Source: Dyadobacter luteus
GTDB taxonomy: Bacteria; Bacteroidota; Bacteroidia; Cytophagales; Spirosomataceae
NCBI RefSeq assembly: GCF_003383615.1
Contig: NZ_QNUL01000020.1
Coordinates: 45,441-109,440, forward strand
DNA length: 64,000 nt
Reading direction: 5' to 3'
In this document: positions 1 through 8,290 of the stretch, one piece after another
Layout: every line of letters begins with the position of its first letter
How positions within the stretch are numbered: the first letter of the stretch is position 1
Notes under the pieces: model-generated
Told to the model about the DNA's origin: nothing
The model's input: only the letters and a program-made list of their open reading frames with translations
Databases searched by the model: none
Position numbers and translations under genes: made by a program

Positions 1-1
1 G

Positions 2-775
2 CTAGCAATAGCCCATCAGTTTATACATTACGAAGCCTACCCACTCGTGCCAGAGTGAATCAAAATCTGATAAAGCTTGGGTATCAGGAATAAAGAAATT
101 TTCAAAGCTCCAGGCATACAGGCGTCCATTCATATTAGCAGGGTAAGCATCGGTTTTCATCCCTATTTTTTCAAAACATTTCATCGACCTGTGCATATGG
201 GAAGATGTGGTGATCAATAGATAATTGCCATTAGGGAATCTTGAATTCAGTGCCAATTTGGCGTTGACTGCATTTTCTCTGGTGTTTCTGGCCTGTTCTT
301 CGAAAAGAATGTCTTCGGATTTTACTCCCCACTTCACGAGCATGTAAGCAGCCTGCCTGGTTTCTCCCATGTTTTGAGCGATCTGCTGGGGCAAACTGGT
401 TCCGGTGATGAATATTTTTTTGATCTTACCAGCCTTATACAGTAAAAATGCCTGTGTGAACCTGTCACTGGTTGGGCCCATACTAACGTGGTCGGTGCCG
501 GGAGGCATGGGTTCCGTCATTCCGCCGGACAATACAATACCTACATCATAATTTTTGCTTACATCACTAATATTGGTAAAAGGCCATTCCCACCATCTGA
601 AAGCTTTGCTTACGATCCAGGTGTTGGAAATAATGAAAAGCCATCCGAAAGACAGGAGGAGCATTAATTGTTTGCGTTTTTTATTCTTATACAAAATACC
701 TGCGATGAACAGCACGAAAAAAATGCTGAAGGGCATGATCAGGAAAACGATGGCTTTGGATAGAAAATAAAACAT
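2..775 (-). CDS. YdcF/SanA/ElyC-family membrane protein (DUF218)
   Basis: 257 residues, complete: the stop codon lies at the very left edge. Two N-terminal membrane segments (about residues 5-30 and 37-55) are followed by a soluble DUF218 domain starting at the motif GIVLSGGM, with later conserved stretches ITGTS and NTRENA that are typical of the family. Members with this two-helix layout (ElyC, SanA) are inner-membrane proteins linked to envelope integrity and cell-wall precursor metabolism in enterobacteria; the biochemical activity is unsettled. It is transcribed away from the neighbouring TlpA-like gene, and the space between them holds a palindromic repeat. Family call is firm, precise role unknown. 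Confidence 0.85.
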   Translation of the reverse strand: MFYFLSKAIVFLIMPFSIFFVLFIAGILYKNKKRKQLMLLLSFGWLFIISNTWIVSKAFRWWEWPFTNISDVSKNYDVGIVLSGGMTEPMPPGTDHVSMGPTSDRFTQAFLLYKAGKIKKIFITGTSLPQQIAQNMGETRQAAYMLVKWGVKSEDILFEEQARNTRENAVNAKLALNSRFPNGNYLLITTSSHMHRSMKCFEKIGMKTDAYPANMNGRLYAWSFENFFIPDTQALSDFDSLWHEWVGFVMYKLMGYC

Positions 776-831
776 TTGGATAAGAACGAAGTGTATGTTG
801 TCGTTTTGAAGTTAATTTTGTCTGAAAGATA

Positions 832-993
832 CGAGCCTGTTTAGATTTATGATATAAAATTGTTTATAGGATATTTTTTTGGCGAAACAAGGCAAATTTT
901 AGCAGAGATAGCCTGAGCTATCTCAAAAAATTTAACGCTGTTGCAGCCAAAAAATGTCGTAAACAAATTATCTGATGAATTTAAACAGGCTCG
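832..993. repeat. 162-bp imperfect palindrome, MITE- or REP-like
   Basis: The ends are inverted copies: CGAGCCTGTTTAGATTTAT at the left and its near complement ending AAACAGGCTCG at the right. The homology continues inward (TAAACAA, then GCC/AAAAAAT) to a central perfect 8-bp hairpin GAGATAGC-CTGA-GCTATCTC at 905-924. The whole segment can therefore fold on itself. It sits between divergent genes and overlaps only the implausible upstream extension of the TlpA-like reading frame. No transposase is present. It could be a non-autonomous transposon or a REP-type element. Confidence 0.75.
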
Positions 994-1043
994 GAAGCGA
1001 GAAAGTTTATTTAAACAATTGTAACCAAACAGGATTTTTTCTG

Positions 1044-2450
1044 ATGAAGTATTTTTCCCGGATATCGGTTTTGTCGTTGTGCCTTCTCCTAACCGTTTTT
1101 GCTCAGAGCTTCGGTCAGGGATATGAGATTGAAGCACGTATTAAAGGCATTAAGGATTCGTCTCTCATTTTAATGCATTACAGTAGGAGTAACACCCAAT
1201 TTGTACCAAGAGATACTGCAAAGGCTGATTCTGAAGGCAAAGTAGTTTTCAATGGGAAAAAAGAATTGCCGGGCGGATTGTACATCATACTTTTTCCGGG
1301 TAATAAAAACTGGGTAGAACTGGTATATTCCGGAGAAGAGCGCAAAATAGTACTTAACACTGATACAACCGATGTGATTGGGAATATGAAAGTATCTGAT
1401 TCTAAGGAGAATGAGTTGTTTTACACCTATCAACAGGAGTTGAAAAAACGTGCGAAGGAGATGGAAGAAGTGCGGAAAGCCGGAGGGGCAGATGCACAGC
1501 AGAAACTCATGGCTTCTCAGAATGATTTTAAAGCTTTCCGTGATAAGTTGCTGAAGGATAACACTAAATCATTTACCACGAAATTACTGAGAATGTCCTC
1601 AGATCCTGAAATTCCGGCTGCACCGAAACTTGCTAATGGGAAATCGGATTCAGTTTGGGTATTTAATTATTACAAAGCCCATTACTGGGATGATTATGAT
1701 TTCGCTGATCCGCGTATCCTGAACACACCTTTTTTGGAGCCAAGGCTTGACCGATATTTTAAAAATCTTGTAGTACAGGTATCTGATTCACTCATCAAAG
1801 ATGCTGATAAGCTTATAGCGAAGACGATACCCGGCAGTGATATCCGTTCGTTTGTGGTGTTCCATATCACCAATCAATATGAAAATCCAAAAACAGTAGG
1901 TACAGAAGCTGTCTGGGTACACATGGCAGAGAAATATTATCTGTCCGGACAAATGGGTACGTCTGAGGATGTGAAGAAACGTATTGCTGAAAAAGTGACA
2001 ACACTGAAGCCGCTTTTGGTAAATAAAACTTTTCCTGCACTGACTTTAACAGATCAGACTGGTAAAAAGGTGAGTCCTCAGACCATGCCGGCAGAATATA
2101 CAGTTTTGTTCTTCTACGCGCCTACTTGTGGTCATTGCAAAGAAGCCTCACCGAAAGTGAAGAGTTTTTACGAAAAAAATAAGGATAAGGGTATTAAAGT
2201 AATGGCGATTTCCATTGAACATGACGTGAAAGAATGGAAGTCGTTTATTGAAACTTATCATCTTGACGGGCTTGTAAACGCCTATGATCCGTTAAAGCAG
2301 ATAGATTTTAACAGGAAATTCGATGTGGTAACTACACCGACTGTTTACATTCTTGACAAGAACAAAAAGATTATCGCGCGTAAAATGCCTGTAGAACAGC
2401 TGGAAGACTTTATGAACTACTACCAGAATAAAGTAGGGAAGAAAATCTGA
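1044..2450 (+). CDS. TlpA-like thioredoxin-fold protein with DUF4369-type N-domain
   Basis: 468 residues from the ATG at 1044, where a clean signal peptide (MKYFSRISVLSLCLLLTVFA, cleavage near FGQ) begins; an upstream in-frame ATG at 975 lies inside the palindromic repeat and is rejected. Residues about 25-130 resemble the DUF4369 beta-domain common in Bacteroidota, a helical DUF5106-like middle follows, and a thioredoxin fold occupies about 330-465 with the redox motif C362-G-H-C365 in YAPTCGHCK. Such proteins are periplasmic thiol-disulfide oxidoreductases, probably reducing or supporting cytochrome/envelope protein maturation. A strong bidirectional hairpin follows the stop. The specific partner is not evident from the neighbours. 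Confidence 0.88.
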   Translation: MKYFSRISVLSLCLLLTVFAQSFGQGYEIEARIKGIKDSSLILMHYSRSNTQFVPRDTAKADSEGKVVFNGKKELPGGLYIILFPGNKNWVELVYSGEERKIVLNTDTTDVIGNMKVSDSKENELFYTYQQELKKRAKEMEEVRKAGGADAQQKLMASQNDFKAFRDKLLKDNTKSFTTKLLRMSSDPEIPAAPKLANGKSDSVWVFNYYKAHYWDDYDFADPRILNTPFLEPRLDRYFKNLVVQVSDSLIKDADKLIAKTIPGSDIRSFVVFHITNQYENPKTVGTEAVWVHMAEKYYLSGQMGTSEDVKKRIAEKVTTLKPLLVNKTFPALTLTDQTGKKVSPQTMPAEYTVLFFYAPTCGHCKEASPKVKSFYEKNKDKGIKVMAISIEHDVKEWKSFIETYHLDGLVNAYDPLKQIDFNRKFDVVTTPTVYILDKNKKIIARKMPVEQLEDFMNYYQNKVGKKI

Positions 2451-2470
2451 CAGGTGAATTCAAGAAAGTG

Positions 2471-2507
2471 AACGGCTCCGGGGATTTGTTATCGCCGGAG
2501 CCGTTTT
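2471..2507. terminator. bidirectional intrinsic terminator
   Basis: GC-rich hairpin CGGCTCCGG...CCGGAGCCG with an A residue pair upstream and TTTT downstream, placed between the convergent TlpA-like and lactonase genes. Confidence 0.85.
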
Positions 2508-2510
2508 AGC

Positions 2511-3611
2511 TTATAAGAAGGTGATACAAATCGGTGCCTTGATGGAAACGCTTTCCTGCTTAAATGCCATTTTCCCTGTTTTCTCGTCCACAGTATATAC
2601 AGTAAGGTTATTTTTATCCTGATTTCCTACGATCATAAATTTCCCGGAAGGGTCAAAATTAAAATCTCTTGGAATAGAAATTCCTTTTGTTGCTTCGTCT
2701 ACTTTTTCCAGCTCACCGTTAGATAAAATCCTGAATGCACTGATAGAATTATGACCGCGGTTGGATACGTAGACAAACCTTCCGTTAGGATGAATGTGCA
2801 CTGCTGAACTTGTGTTGCCTGTGATACCTGCCGGCACAGTTTCATAAGCTGACAGTGCTTTAATGACACCTTTGTTATCCACGGTACAGGAGGTTACAGT
2901 GGCATCAAGTTCATTGAGCAGATAGAGAAATTTTCCCGAAGGAGTAATCGCGAAATGACGAGGACCTGCTCCGGGTTTTCCCTGATAAAATTCCTGTGCA
3001 GGATTTGCCGTGAGTTTTCCTGTAGCTGTATTGACCACATAATTCATGATTTTATCGCTGCCCAAATCAGTCACATATACGTATTTGCCATTAGGACTGC
3101 TTGTTACAAAATGCGCATGAGCTTTCTCCTGTCTTTTCTCATTAGGGCCTGAACCTGTGAATTGCTGGGTGAAAGAAGGTGCCTGAACAGTTCCATCCGT
3201 ATTCACCGGGTAAGCAGAAAAACTTCCTCCTGTGTAATTGGCAAGGAAAGCCATTTTGCCTGATGGATGTACCGAAACATGGCAGGGATTGACGCCTTCA
3301 GAGGGCTGGTTGTTCAGCTCCTGAAGTTTTTGATTCGTCTGGATGGCGTAGGCGGTAATTTTATTGGCTCCTGATACTGCATACAGATTTTTCTTATTGG
3401 GCGATATGGCAAGGTATCCTGGACCATTGGCATTTATCGTGGAGTCAATGACCGTTATCTTGCCAGAACCAGGATCAAGATGGCAAAGCGTAATCACTGA
3501 GTTGTCACCTTTATTCCCTGTTCCAACATAAAAAGGAATCTGATTTTGTCCGAAAGTAACGGTTGATATAACCGTAAGCAGAACTATAAATGTAAATCTG
3601 AGCTTGTTCAT
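2511..3611 (-). CDS. lactonase-family seven-bladed beta-propeller protein (6-phosphogluconolactonase-like)
   Basis: 366 residues with an N-terminal signal peptide (about 1-21, ending TVTFGQ). The rest is a repetitive beta-propeller with recurring phrases such as HVSVHPSGKMAFLANY, HAHFVTSSPNGKYVY, GPRHFAITPSGKFLY and VHIHPNGRFVYVSNRG, the signature of the lactonase_7-bladed (YbhE/Pgl) family. E. coli Pgl hydrolyses 6-phosphogluconolactone in the cytosol, but this copy is exported, so a periplasmic sugar-lactone hydrolase is more likely than a pentose-phosphate role. It stands alone, convergent with the TlpA-like gene. Family is sure; substrate is not. Confidence 0.88.
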   Translation of the reverse strand: MNKLRFTFIVLLTVISTVTFGQNQIPFYVGTGNKGDNSVITLCHLDPGSGKITVIDSTINANGPGYLAISPNKKNLYAVSGANKITAYAIQTNQKLQELNNQPSEGVNPCHVSVHPSGKMAFLANYTGGSFSAYPVNTDGTVQAPSFTQQFTGSGPNEKRQEKAHAHFVTSSPNGKYVYVTDLGSDKIMNYVVNTATGKLTANPAQEFYQGKPGAGPRHFAITPSGKFLYLLNELDATVTSCTVDNKGVIKALSAYETVPAGITGNTSSAVHIHPNGRFVYVSNRGHNSISAFRILSNGELEKVDEATKGISIPRDFNFDPSGKFMIVGNQDKNNLTVYTVDEKTGKMAFKQESVSIKAPICITFL

Positions 3612-3774
3612 ATAGATATTTGTCTGATTTGTACTCTTTGGTTAAAGCATGGTGTACAGCGATTATAACCTAAAAATGATGATATATCTGGTTCGCGCCC
3701 TCCTTGCAGTTGTTAAAGCCAAATGATGTAAGGCTGAGCAAGAATTCTGTAAATGATAAAAACCATGCTTCAGG

Positions 3775-3782
3775 TACTTTTG
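3775..3782 (+). promoter_or_regulatory. candidate Bacteroidota -7 box upstream of copA
   Basis: TACTTTTG fits TAnnTTTG, the -7 consensus of Bacteroidota housekeeping promoters. It ends 17 nt before the chosen ATG at 3800, giving a very short leader. No good -33 TTG is seen, so the call is tentative. Confidence 0.4.
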
Positions 3783-3799
3783 CAGAAAGCTTTTTTGAT

Positions 3800-6031
3800 A
3801 TGGAAACTACAACGATTGCTCAAAAAATTACCCTGCCGGTTACCGGCATGTCCTGCGCTGCGTGTGCTGCGAGCGTTGAGTCTGTACTGAAACACACGCC
3901 GGGTATTGCAGATGCCGGGGTGAATTATGCTACGCAATCTGTTTCTGTAACTTACGATCCGGGAGTTGTTTCTCCAGATGATATGGACAAAGCGCTGCAG
4001 GGAGTAGGTTATGGATTAATTATCGAAGAAGATGAGTCGGATGCTGTTGCCGAGCAGGAAAGACTACAGCATGAGCATTATCAGAAAATAAAGAAAAGTA
4101 CGATTTGGGCTGGGATTTTATCCTTGCCGGTTGTGGTGATCGGGATGTTTTTCATGGACAGGTTTACTGCCGGAAATTATATCATGATGGCGCTGACGGC
4201 TCCTATACTGGCATTTTTTGGTAAAAGCTTCTTCGTAAATGCCTGGAAACAAGCTAAACATGGAAAAGCAAACATGGACACCCTTGTTGCCCTGAGTACT
4301 GGTATTGCCTTCCTTTTCAGTGTTTTTAATACTTTTTATCCGGAGTTCTGGCATGTAAGAGGACTCCATCCGCATGTATATTTTGAGGCGGCAGCGGTGA
4401 TTATCTTTTTTATTCTTCTGGGAAAATTGCTGGAAGAACGTGCTAAATCGAATACATCCGATGCACTGAAAAAACTGATTGGCTTACAACCCAATACGGT
4501 CAGAGTTTTTAGAAATGGGGAGGAGATCGAAATGGCGGTACGTGATGTGATGGTGGGGGATGAGATAATTATTCGTTCCGGAGAGAAAATTCCTGTGGAT
4601 GGACAGGTGGTGAGCGGACAGTCCTACGTAGATGAAAGTCTGATGACGGGAGAGCCTCTGCCAGCAGAAAAGAAAGCGGGTGAAAAGGTATTTGCCGGTA
4701 CAATTAATCAGAATGGCAGTTTTTCTTTCCGCGCCGAAAAAGTGGGCAAAAATACTGTTCTGGCCCAAATAATTAAAACGGTACAACAAGCTCAGGGAAG
4801 CAAAGCTCCGGTTCAGAAATTGGTAGATAAGATTGCCGGAATATTTGTTCCTGTCGTGATCGGTATTGCGGTTTTTACTTTCTTAGTTTGGATGATTTTC
4901 GGTGGAGAAAATGCGTTGACGCATGCGCTGCTGGCCTCCGTTTCTGTTCTTGTGATCGCTTGTCCATGCGCACTCGGTCTCGCTACACCTACAGCCATTA
5001 TGGTGGGCGTAGGCAAGGGTGCTGAACATCATATGCTGATTAGAGACGCAGAGAGTCTTGAAAAGGCACATGCGGTGAATGCAGTAATTCTGGATAAAAC
5101 AGGTACACTTACAGAAGGGCGTCCGCAAGTGACTGACTGGTTTTGGGTGCAACATATGGTGGATTCATCCTTACATGAAATCGCTGTTAAAGCAATAGAA
5201 AACAAATCCGAACATCCCCTGGCGCAAGCGGTTGCCGGCTATGGTGAAAAACAAAGATTTCCAAAAGTGAGGAAATTTGAATCTGTGACTGCAAACGGTG
5301 TACGTGGTGTGGTGGATGAAAAACAATATCAGATTGGTACTTTTCAGTTTTTGGAAAACGAAGGTGTTGCGATAGATGCTGAGCTAGGAAAAATAGCCTC
5401 TGGCTTGCGCGATGAAGCCAAAACTGTTGTGGGAGTAAGTTGCGAAGGTAAACATATTGCCGTGATCGGGATTGCCGATCAGCTTAAAAAAACATCGGCA
5501 CAGGCGGTGGCTGAACTACAGAAGCAAGGTATTGCCGTGTATATGCTCACGGGAGATAATGCACAAACCGCAGCTGCTGTCGCTCAGGAAACGGGTATCG
5601 TAAATTACGAGGCAGAAGTGAAGCCGGACGATAAAATGCAGTTTGTGAGAAAGCTTCAGCAGCAAGGTAAAATAGTGGCTATGGTAGGAGATGGCATCAA
5701 TGACTCTCAGGCACTGGCACAGGCAGATGTGAGCGTGGCCATGGGTAAAGGTTCTGATATTGCCATGGATGTGGCAAAAATGACGCTCATTACTTCCGAT
5801 CTGATGTTATTGCCGAAGGCGCTCAAACTCTCCTCCCAAACAGTGCGTACCATTCGTCAGAACCTTTTCTGGGCGTTTATTTATAACATCATTGGTATAC
5901 CTGTAGCCGCTGGGATTCTTTATCCGTTCAACGGATTTTTACTGGATCCTATGATCGCCGGAGCGGCAATGGCGCTAAGTTCGGTTTCTGTGGTAACGAA
6001 TAGTCTGAGGTTAAAAGGAGCCAGGTTATAA
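3800..6031 (+). CDS. copA: copper-translocating P1B-type ATPase
   Basis: 743 residues from the ATG at 3800; the frame is open to a TTG at 3704, but homology starts with the metal-binding domain. One N-terminal HMA domain carries GMSCAAC (Cys19, Cys22). All P1B landmarks are present: the membrane CPC motif (C388-P-C390 in IACPCALGLATP), the phosphorylated Asp432 in DKTGTLTEG, the SEHPLAQAV histidine-proline pair, TGDN, and GDGINDSQAL, with the paired membrane helices after it. CPC with this layout indicates Cu(I) (possibly Ag(I)) export from cytosol to periplasm. It lies 1.4 kb upstream of a same-strand copper-related gene run and probably works with its HMA chaperone. Single HMA domain is usual for Bacteroidota copies. 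Confidence 0.95.
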   Translation: METTTIAQKITLPVTGMSCAACAASVESVLKHTPGIADAGVNYATQSVSVTYDPGVVSPDDMDKALQGVGYGLIIEEDESDAVAEQERLQHEHYQKIKKSTIWAGILSLPVVVIGMFFMDRFTAGNYIMMALTAPILAFFGKSFFVNAWKQAKHGKANMDTLVALSTGIAFLFSVFNTFYPEFWHVRGLHPHVYFEAAAVIIFFILLGKLLEERAKSNTSDALKKLIGLQPNTVRVFRNGEEIEMAVRDVMVGDEIIIRSGEKIPVDGQVVSGQSYVDESLMTGEPLPAEKKAGEKVFAGTINQNGSFSFRAEKVGKNTVLAQIIKTVQQAQGSKAPVQKLVDKIAGIFVPVVIGIAVFTFLVWMIFGGENALTHALLASVSVLVIACPCALGLATPTAIMVGVGKGAEHHMLIRDAESLEKAHAVNAVILDKTGTLTEGRPQVTDWFWVQHMVDSSLHEIAVKAIENKSEHPLAQAVAGYGEKQRFPKVRKFESVTANGVRGVVDEKQYQIGTFQFLENEGVAIDAELGKIASGLRDEAKTVVGVSCEGKHIAVIGIADQLKKTSAQAVAELQKQGIAVYMLTGDNAQTAAAVAQETGIVNYEAEVKPDDKMQFVRKLQQQGKIVAMVGDGINDSQALAQADVSVAMGKGSDIAMDVAKMTLITSDLMLLPKALKLSSQTVRTIRQNLFWAFIYNIIGIPVAAGILYPFNGFLLDPMIAGAAMALSSVSVVTNSLRLKGARL

Positions 6032-6113
6032 GTTTTTTAAGGGGAAATGTGTGGTTATAGAGTCTTGGGAGAAGTGGGAGGTTATCAATGCTTCCTGCTT
6101 AATCCTAAATTCT

Positions 6114-7271
6114 ATGCTGTATAGATCATTACTCTTCGTGTTTCTGCTTTTTCCTGTGGTTTCTCAATCTCAGTCCTTTGTAAAGAATATTGAACAGACG
6201 CTCCGAAAGAAAATACTGGATGATGCCAATTGGGCAATCAAACAAAAGCCACAAACGGTTACTTCTGCATCGAGTCCACGCAGTGCCGGAACCAAACATG
6301 ATTTCTTTTCTGAAGGAGATTACTGGTGGCCCGACTCATTGAATCCGGACGGCCCGTATATCCAGCGCGACGGACTTACCAATCCCGATAACTTTGTAGC
6401 GCACCGGATATTGATGATCCGTTTCAGCCGGATTGTGGGAGCACTGGCATCGGCATATAGGTTAACAGGCGATACAAAATATGTTTCGAGTGCTTTTGAA
6501 CATATCAATGCCTGGTTTATCAATCCGGAAACGAGAATGAATCCTTCGCTGCTTTTTGCACAGGCAATTAAGGGCAGAGCTACTGGAAGAGGAATCGGCA
6601 TTATAGATACCATTCATCTGATGGAAGTCGCACAGGCGATACGCGTGATGGAGGGAAACAAAATAGCGAAAGCGTCGGATGTGACAGGTGCGAAGGAATG
6701 GTTTGCTTCGTATATCAATTGGCTCATGACTCACCAATACGGAAAAGATGAAATGGAAGCGAAGAACAACCACGGAACCTGCTGGGTGATGCAGGTGGCT
6801 TCGTTTGCTGCGCTGACAGGCAACAAGGAAGTAACAGATTTTTGCAAACAGCGTTACAAAACGGTATTGCTGCCTAATCAAATGTCTGCAGATGGCAGCT
6901 TTCCGTTGGAATTGAAAAGAACCAAACCTTACGGCTATTCACTGTTTAATCTGGATGCGATGGCGACGATTTGCCAGATATTGTCGGACAAAACTGATAA
7001 CCTCTGGACATTTGAAACAGCAGATGGCAAAAGCATTAAGAAAGGAATTGAGTACCTGTATCCTTTCGTTGTGAACAAAAGTAGCTGGACTTTGAAACCA
7101 GATGTGATGTATTGGGAGAACTGGCCCGTTGCACAGCCATTCCTGGTATTCGGAGCGGTGAATCTTCAAAATAAAACCTGGCTTAAAACCTGGAAAGGGT
7201 TGGAGCATTCTCCGAAAGTGGAGGAAGTGATCAGGAATCTGCCCATTAGGAATCCGCTGATCTGGTTCTGA
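6114..7271 (+). CDS. alginate-lyase-superfamily secreted protein
   Basis: 385 residues from the ATG at 6114, chosen because a signal peptide (MLYRSLLFVFLLFPVVSQSQ) begins there; the frame extends upstream to 6051 without family similarity. The mature part is an alpha/alpha-toroid-like sequence with FSEGDYWWPDSLNPDGPYIQ, the likely catalytic Asn-Asn-His in AKNNHGTCW, FPLELKRTKPYGYS and YWENWP, all characteristic of the Alginate_lyase Pfam family (PL5-like and related fungal/bacterial homologues). It would beta-eliminate a uronate-containing polysaccharide in the periplasm or outside. It interrupts the copper genes without an obvious functional tie and has no adjacent SusCD pair. Substrate (alginate versus another polyuronide) cannot be told. 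Confidence 0.82.
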   Translation: MLYRSLLFVFLLFPVVSQSQSFVKNIEQTLRKKILDDANWAIKQKPQTVTSASSPRSAGTKHDFFSEGDYWWPDSLNPDGPYIQRDGLTNPDNFVAHRILMIRFSRIVGALASAYRLTGDTKYVSSAFEHINAWFINPETRMNPSLLFAQAIKGRATGRGIGIIDTIHLMEVAQAIRVMEGNKIAKASDVTGAKEWFASYINWLMTHQYGKDEMEAKNNHGTCWVMQVASFAALTGNKEVTDFCKQRYKTVLLPNQMSADGSFPLELKRTKPYGYSLFNLDAMATICQILSDKTDNLWTFETADGKSIKKGIEYLYPFVVNKSSWTLKPDVMYWENWPVAQPFLVFGAVNLQNKTWLKTWKGLEHSPKVEEVIRNLPIRNPLIWF

Positions 7272-7317
7272 AATTTAGCAAGCCTTTAAGTTTTATAAAA
7301 TATATGTGAAAAAATCA

Positions 7318-7345
7318 GGGCATCCGTGGCAAAATTTTTTAGGGT
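7318..7345. repeat. copy of a dispersed intergenic repeat (CATCCGTGGCAAAA core)
   Basis: GGCATCCGTGGCAAAATTTT followed by AGGGTAAAAC closely matches the end of the intergenic element at 38583-38617 (TGCATCCGTGGCAAAAATC then GCAGTAAAAG). Two copies in intergenic space suggest a short dispersed repeat. Confidence 0.5.
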
Positions 7346-7360
7346 AAAACCAAAAACTTT

Positions 7361-7396
7361 GTAATGCCATTTTTGAATTGTGTAATGATTTTTGAA
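7361..7396 (+). promoter_or_regulatory. paired direct repeats, candidate operator of the copper cluster
   Basis: GTAATGCCATTTTTGAA (7361-7377) is repeated as GTAATGATTTTTGAA (7382-7396). The starts are 21 bp apart, two helical turns, the geometry used by AraC-type activators. A promoter-like ACCTTTG follows at 7409-7415 and the HMA gene starts at 7446. The encoded HMA-AraC regulator at 10640 is the natural candidate to bind; that link is inference. Confidence 0.5.
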
Positions 7397-7445
7397 CCTT
7401 CCGCACCGACCTTTGCTTATCAATATTCAATAGCAGTCAATTTAC

Positions 7446-7655
7446 ATGGAAACCTTACAATTTAAGACCAATATAAAATGCGGAGGCTGTATTGCTACCG
7501 TTACGCCGTTTCTGGATGGTGATCAGGAAATCGAAAAGTGGCAGGTAGATCTTGAAAGCGCCGACCGTATCCTGACCGTTGAAACCAGTCTGTCTCCGGA
7601 TGAAATAACTGAGATTGTCAAAAAAGCCGGCTACAATGCCGAAGAAATTGATTGA
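7446..7655 (+). CDS. cytoplasmic heavy-metal-associated (HMA) domain protein, CopZ-like
   Basis: 69 residues, a single beta-alpha-beta-beta-alpha-beta HMA domain without signal peptide. The metal site is Cys-x-x-Cys in KCGGCIATV (residues about 12-15). Such proteins shuttle Cu(I) in the cytosol and hand it to the N-domain of CopA ATPases; copA lies upstream on the same strand. It is the first gene of the copper cluster, directly downstream of a pair of direct repeats that may be an operator. The usual GMxCxxC start is replaced by NIKCGGC, a variant common in Bacteroidota. High confidence for domain, good for chaperone role. Confidence 0.85.
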   Translation: METLQFKTNIKCGGCIATVTPFLDGDQEIEKWQVDLESADRILTVETSLSPDEITEIVKKAGYNAEEID

Positions 7656-7662
7656 CATCCAG

Positions 7663-7670
7663 TACTTTTG
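7663..7670 (+). promoter_or_regulatory. candidate internal -7 box before the HYC_CC_PP gene
   Basis: TACTTTTG matches TAnnTTTG, just after the HMA stop codon and 72 bp before the next ATG. TTG triplets lie nearby but not at the expected distance. The leader it would give contains a TAGC-type repeat (7708-7740). Confidence 0.4.
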
Positions 7671-7742
7671 TAAAGTGAAGTTTAAAATAATTCACATAAA
7701 AACTGCTGCTAATAGCCAACCGCTAAAAGCTCAAAGCTAACA

Positions 7743-8204
7743 ATGAATAAGAAACTCCGTCAATCGCTCACTGTCTTTATGGCCTTGCTGGTGCTTTTAA
7801 GCAGCACCGGTTTCGGGTTCATTGAGCATGAGTGTATGATGCGGGGAAAATCATTGCAGCTGCTGACTGAAAAGAAAGTTGGTGACAGTACTAAAAAGGT
7901 TTCGTCCTGCTGTGCAAAAAGCAAAGCGCAAAAAGAAGCCAAAGGTACATTCTTTAAGAAAACAGACTGCTGCAAGGAAAGCCAGAAATTTGAAAAGGTA
8001 GATGTGCCTTCACAAACTTCTCAGATTCAGGCTAAGTTTATCAAAAGCCTCCTTGCAGGCATTACCTGGTCTGCGACCTCATTCGTATTTCAACAGGCAG
8101 AGTGGACGTTGCCTTCTAACGTCCATACAACTTATCTTCTTTCCTTTTCTTCGCGACTCCACGGGCGAAGTATGCTCTCTTTTATCCAGTCCTTCCTGAT
8201 TTGA
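7743..8204 (+). CDS. HYC_CC_PP-type small exported protein
   Basis: 153 residues. An N-terminal membrane/signal segment (about 8-28) is followed by the Bacteroidota pattern of a His/Cys motif (EHECM, residues about 29-33) and paired cysteines CC in VSSCCAKS and TDCCKES, in a lysine-rich mid region. This layout matches the uncharacterised HYC_CC_PP family, which recurs next to copper-type TonB receptors. The clustered thiols and His suggest periplasmic metal binding, but no activity is established. It sits 89 bp after the HMA chaperone and 86 bp before the TonB receptor, in the same orientation. The more usual HYC triplet reads HEC here. Confidence 0.7.
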   Translation: MNKKLRQSLTVFMALLVLLSSTGFGFIEHECMMRGKSLQLLTEKKVGDSTKKVSSCCAKSKAQKEAKGTFFKKTDCCKESQKFEKVDVPSQTSQIQAKFIKSLLAGITWSATSFVFQQAEWTLPSNVHTTYLLSFSSRLHGRSMLSFIQSFLI

Positions 8205-8221
8205 TTCATTGGTTTTAAGTC

Positions 8222-8274
8222 GTTAATCGGTTTAATCTTAAAAGATTATCCCGATGGTTAATCGCTTTTAATCC
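8222..8274 (+). promoter_or_regulatory. nested direct and inverted repeats before the copper TonB receptor
   Basis: GTTAATCG occurs at 8222-8229 and again at 8257-8264, each followed by a TTTAATC/TTTTAATCC tail. Between them lies the inverted repeat TAATCTTAAAAGATTA (7-bp arms). The array ends 17 bp before the receptor ATG. It could be an operator or an mRNA hairpin; no T-tract argues against a terminator. Confidence 0.45.
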
Positions 8275-8290
8275 ATGAATTTTATTCAAC

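Noticed and set aside
975..1043. N-terminal extension of the TlpA-like protein
   Set aside because: It lies in the palindromic repeat, and the signal peptide starts at 1044.
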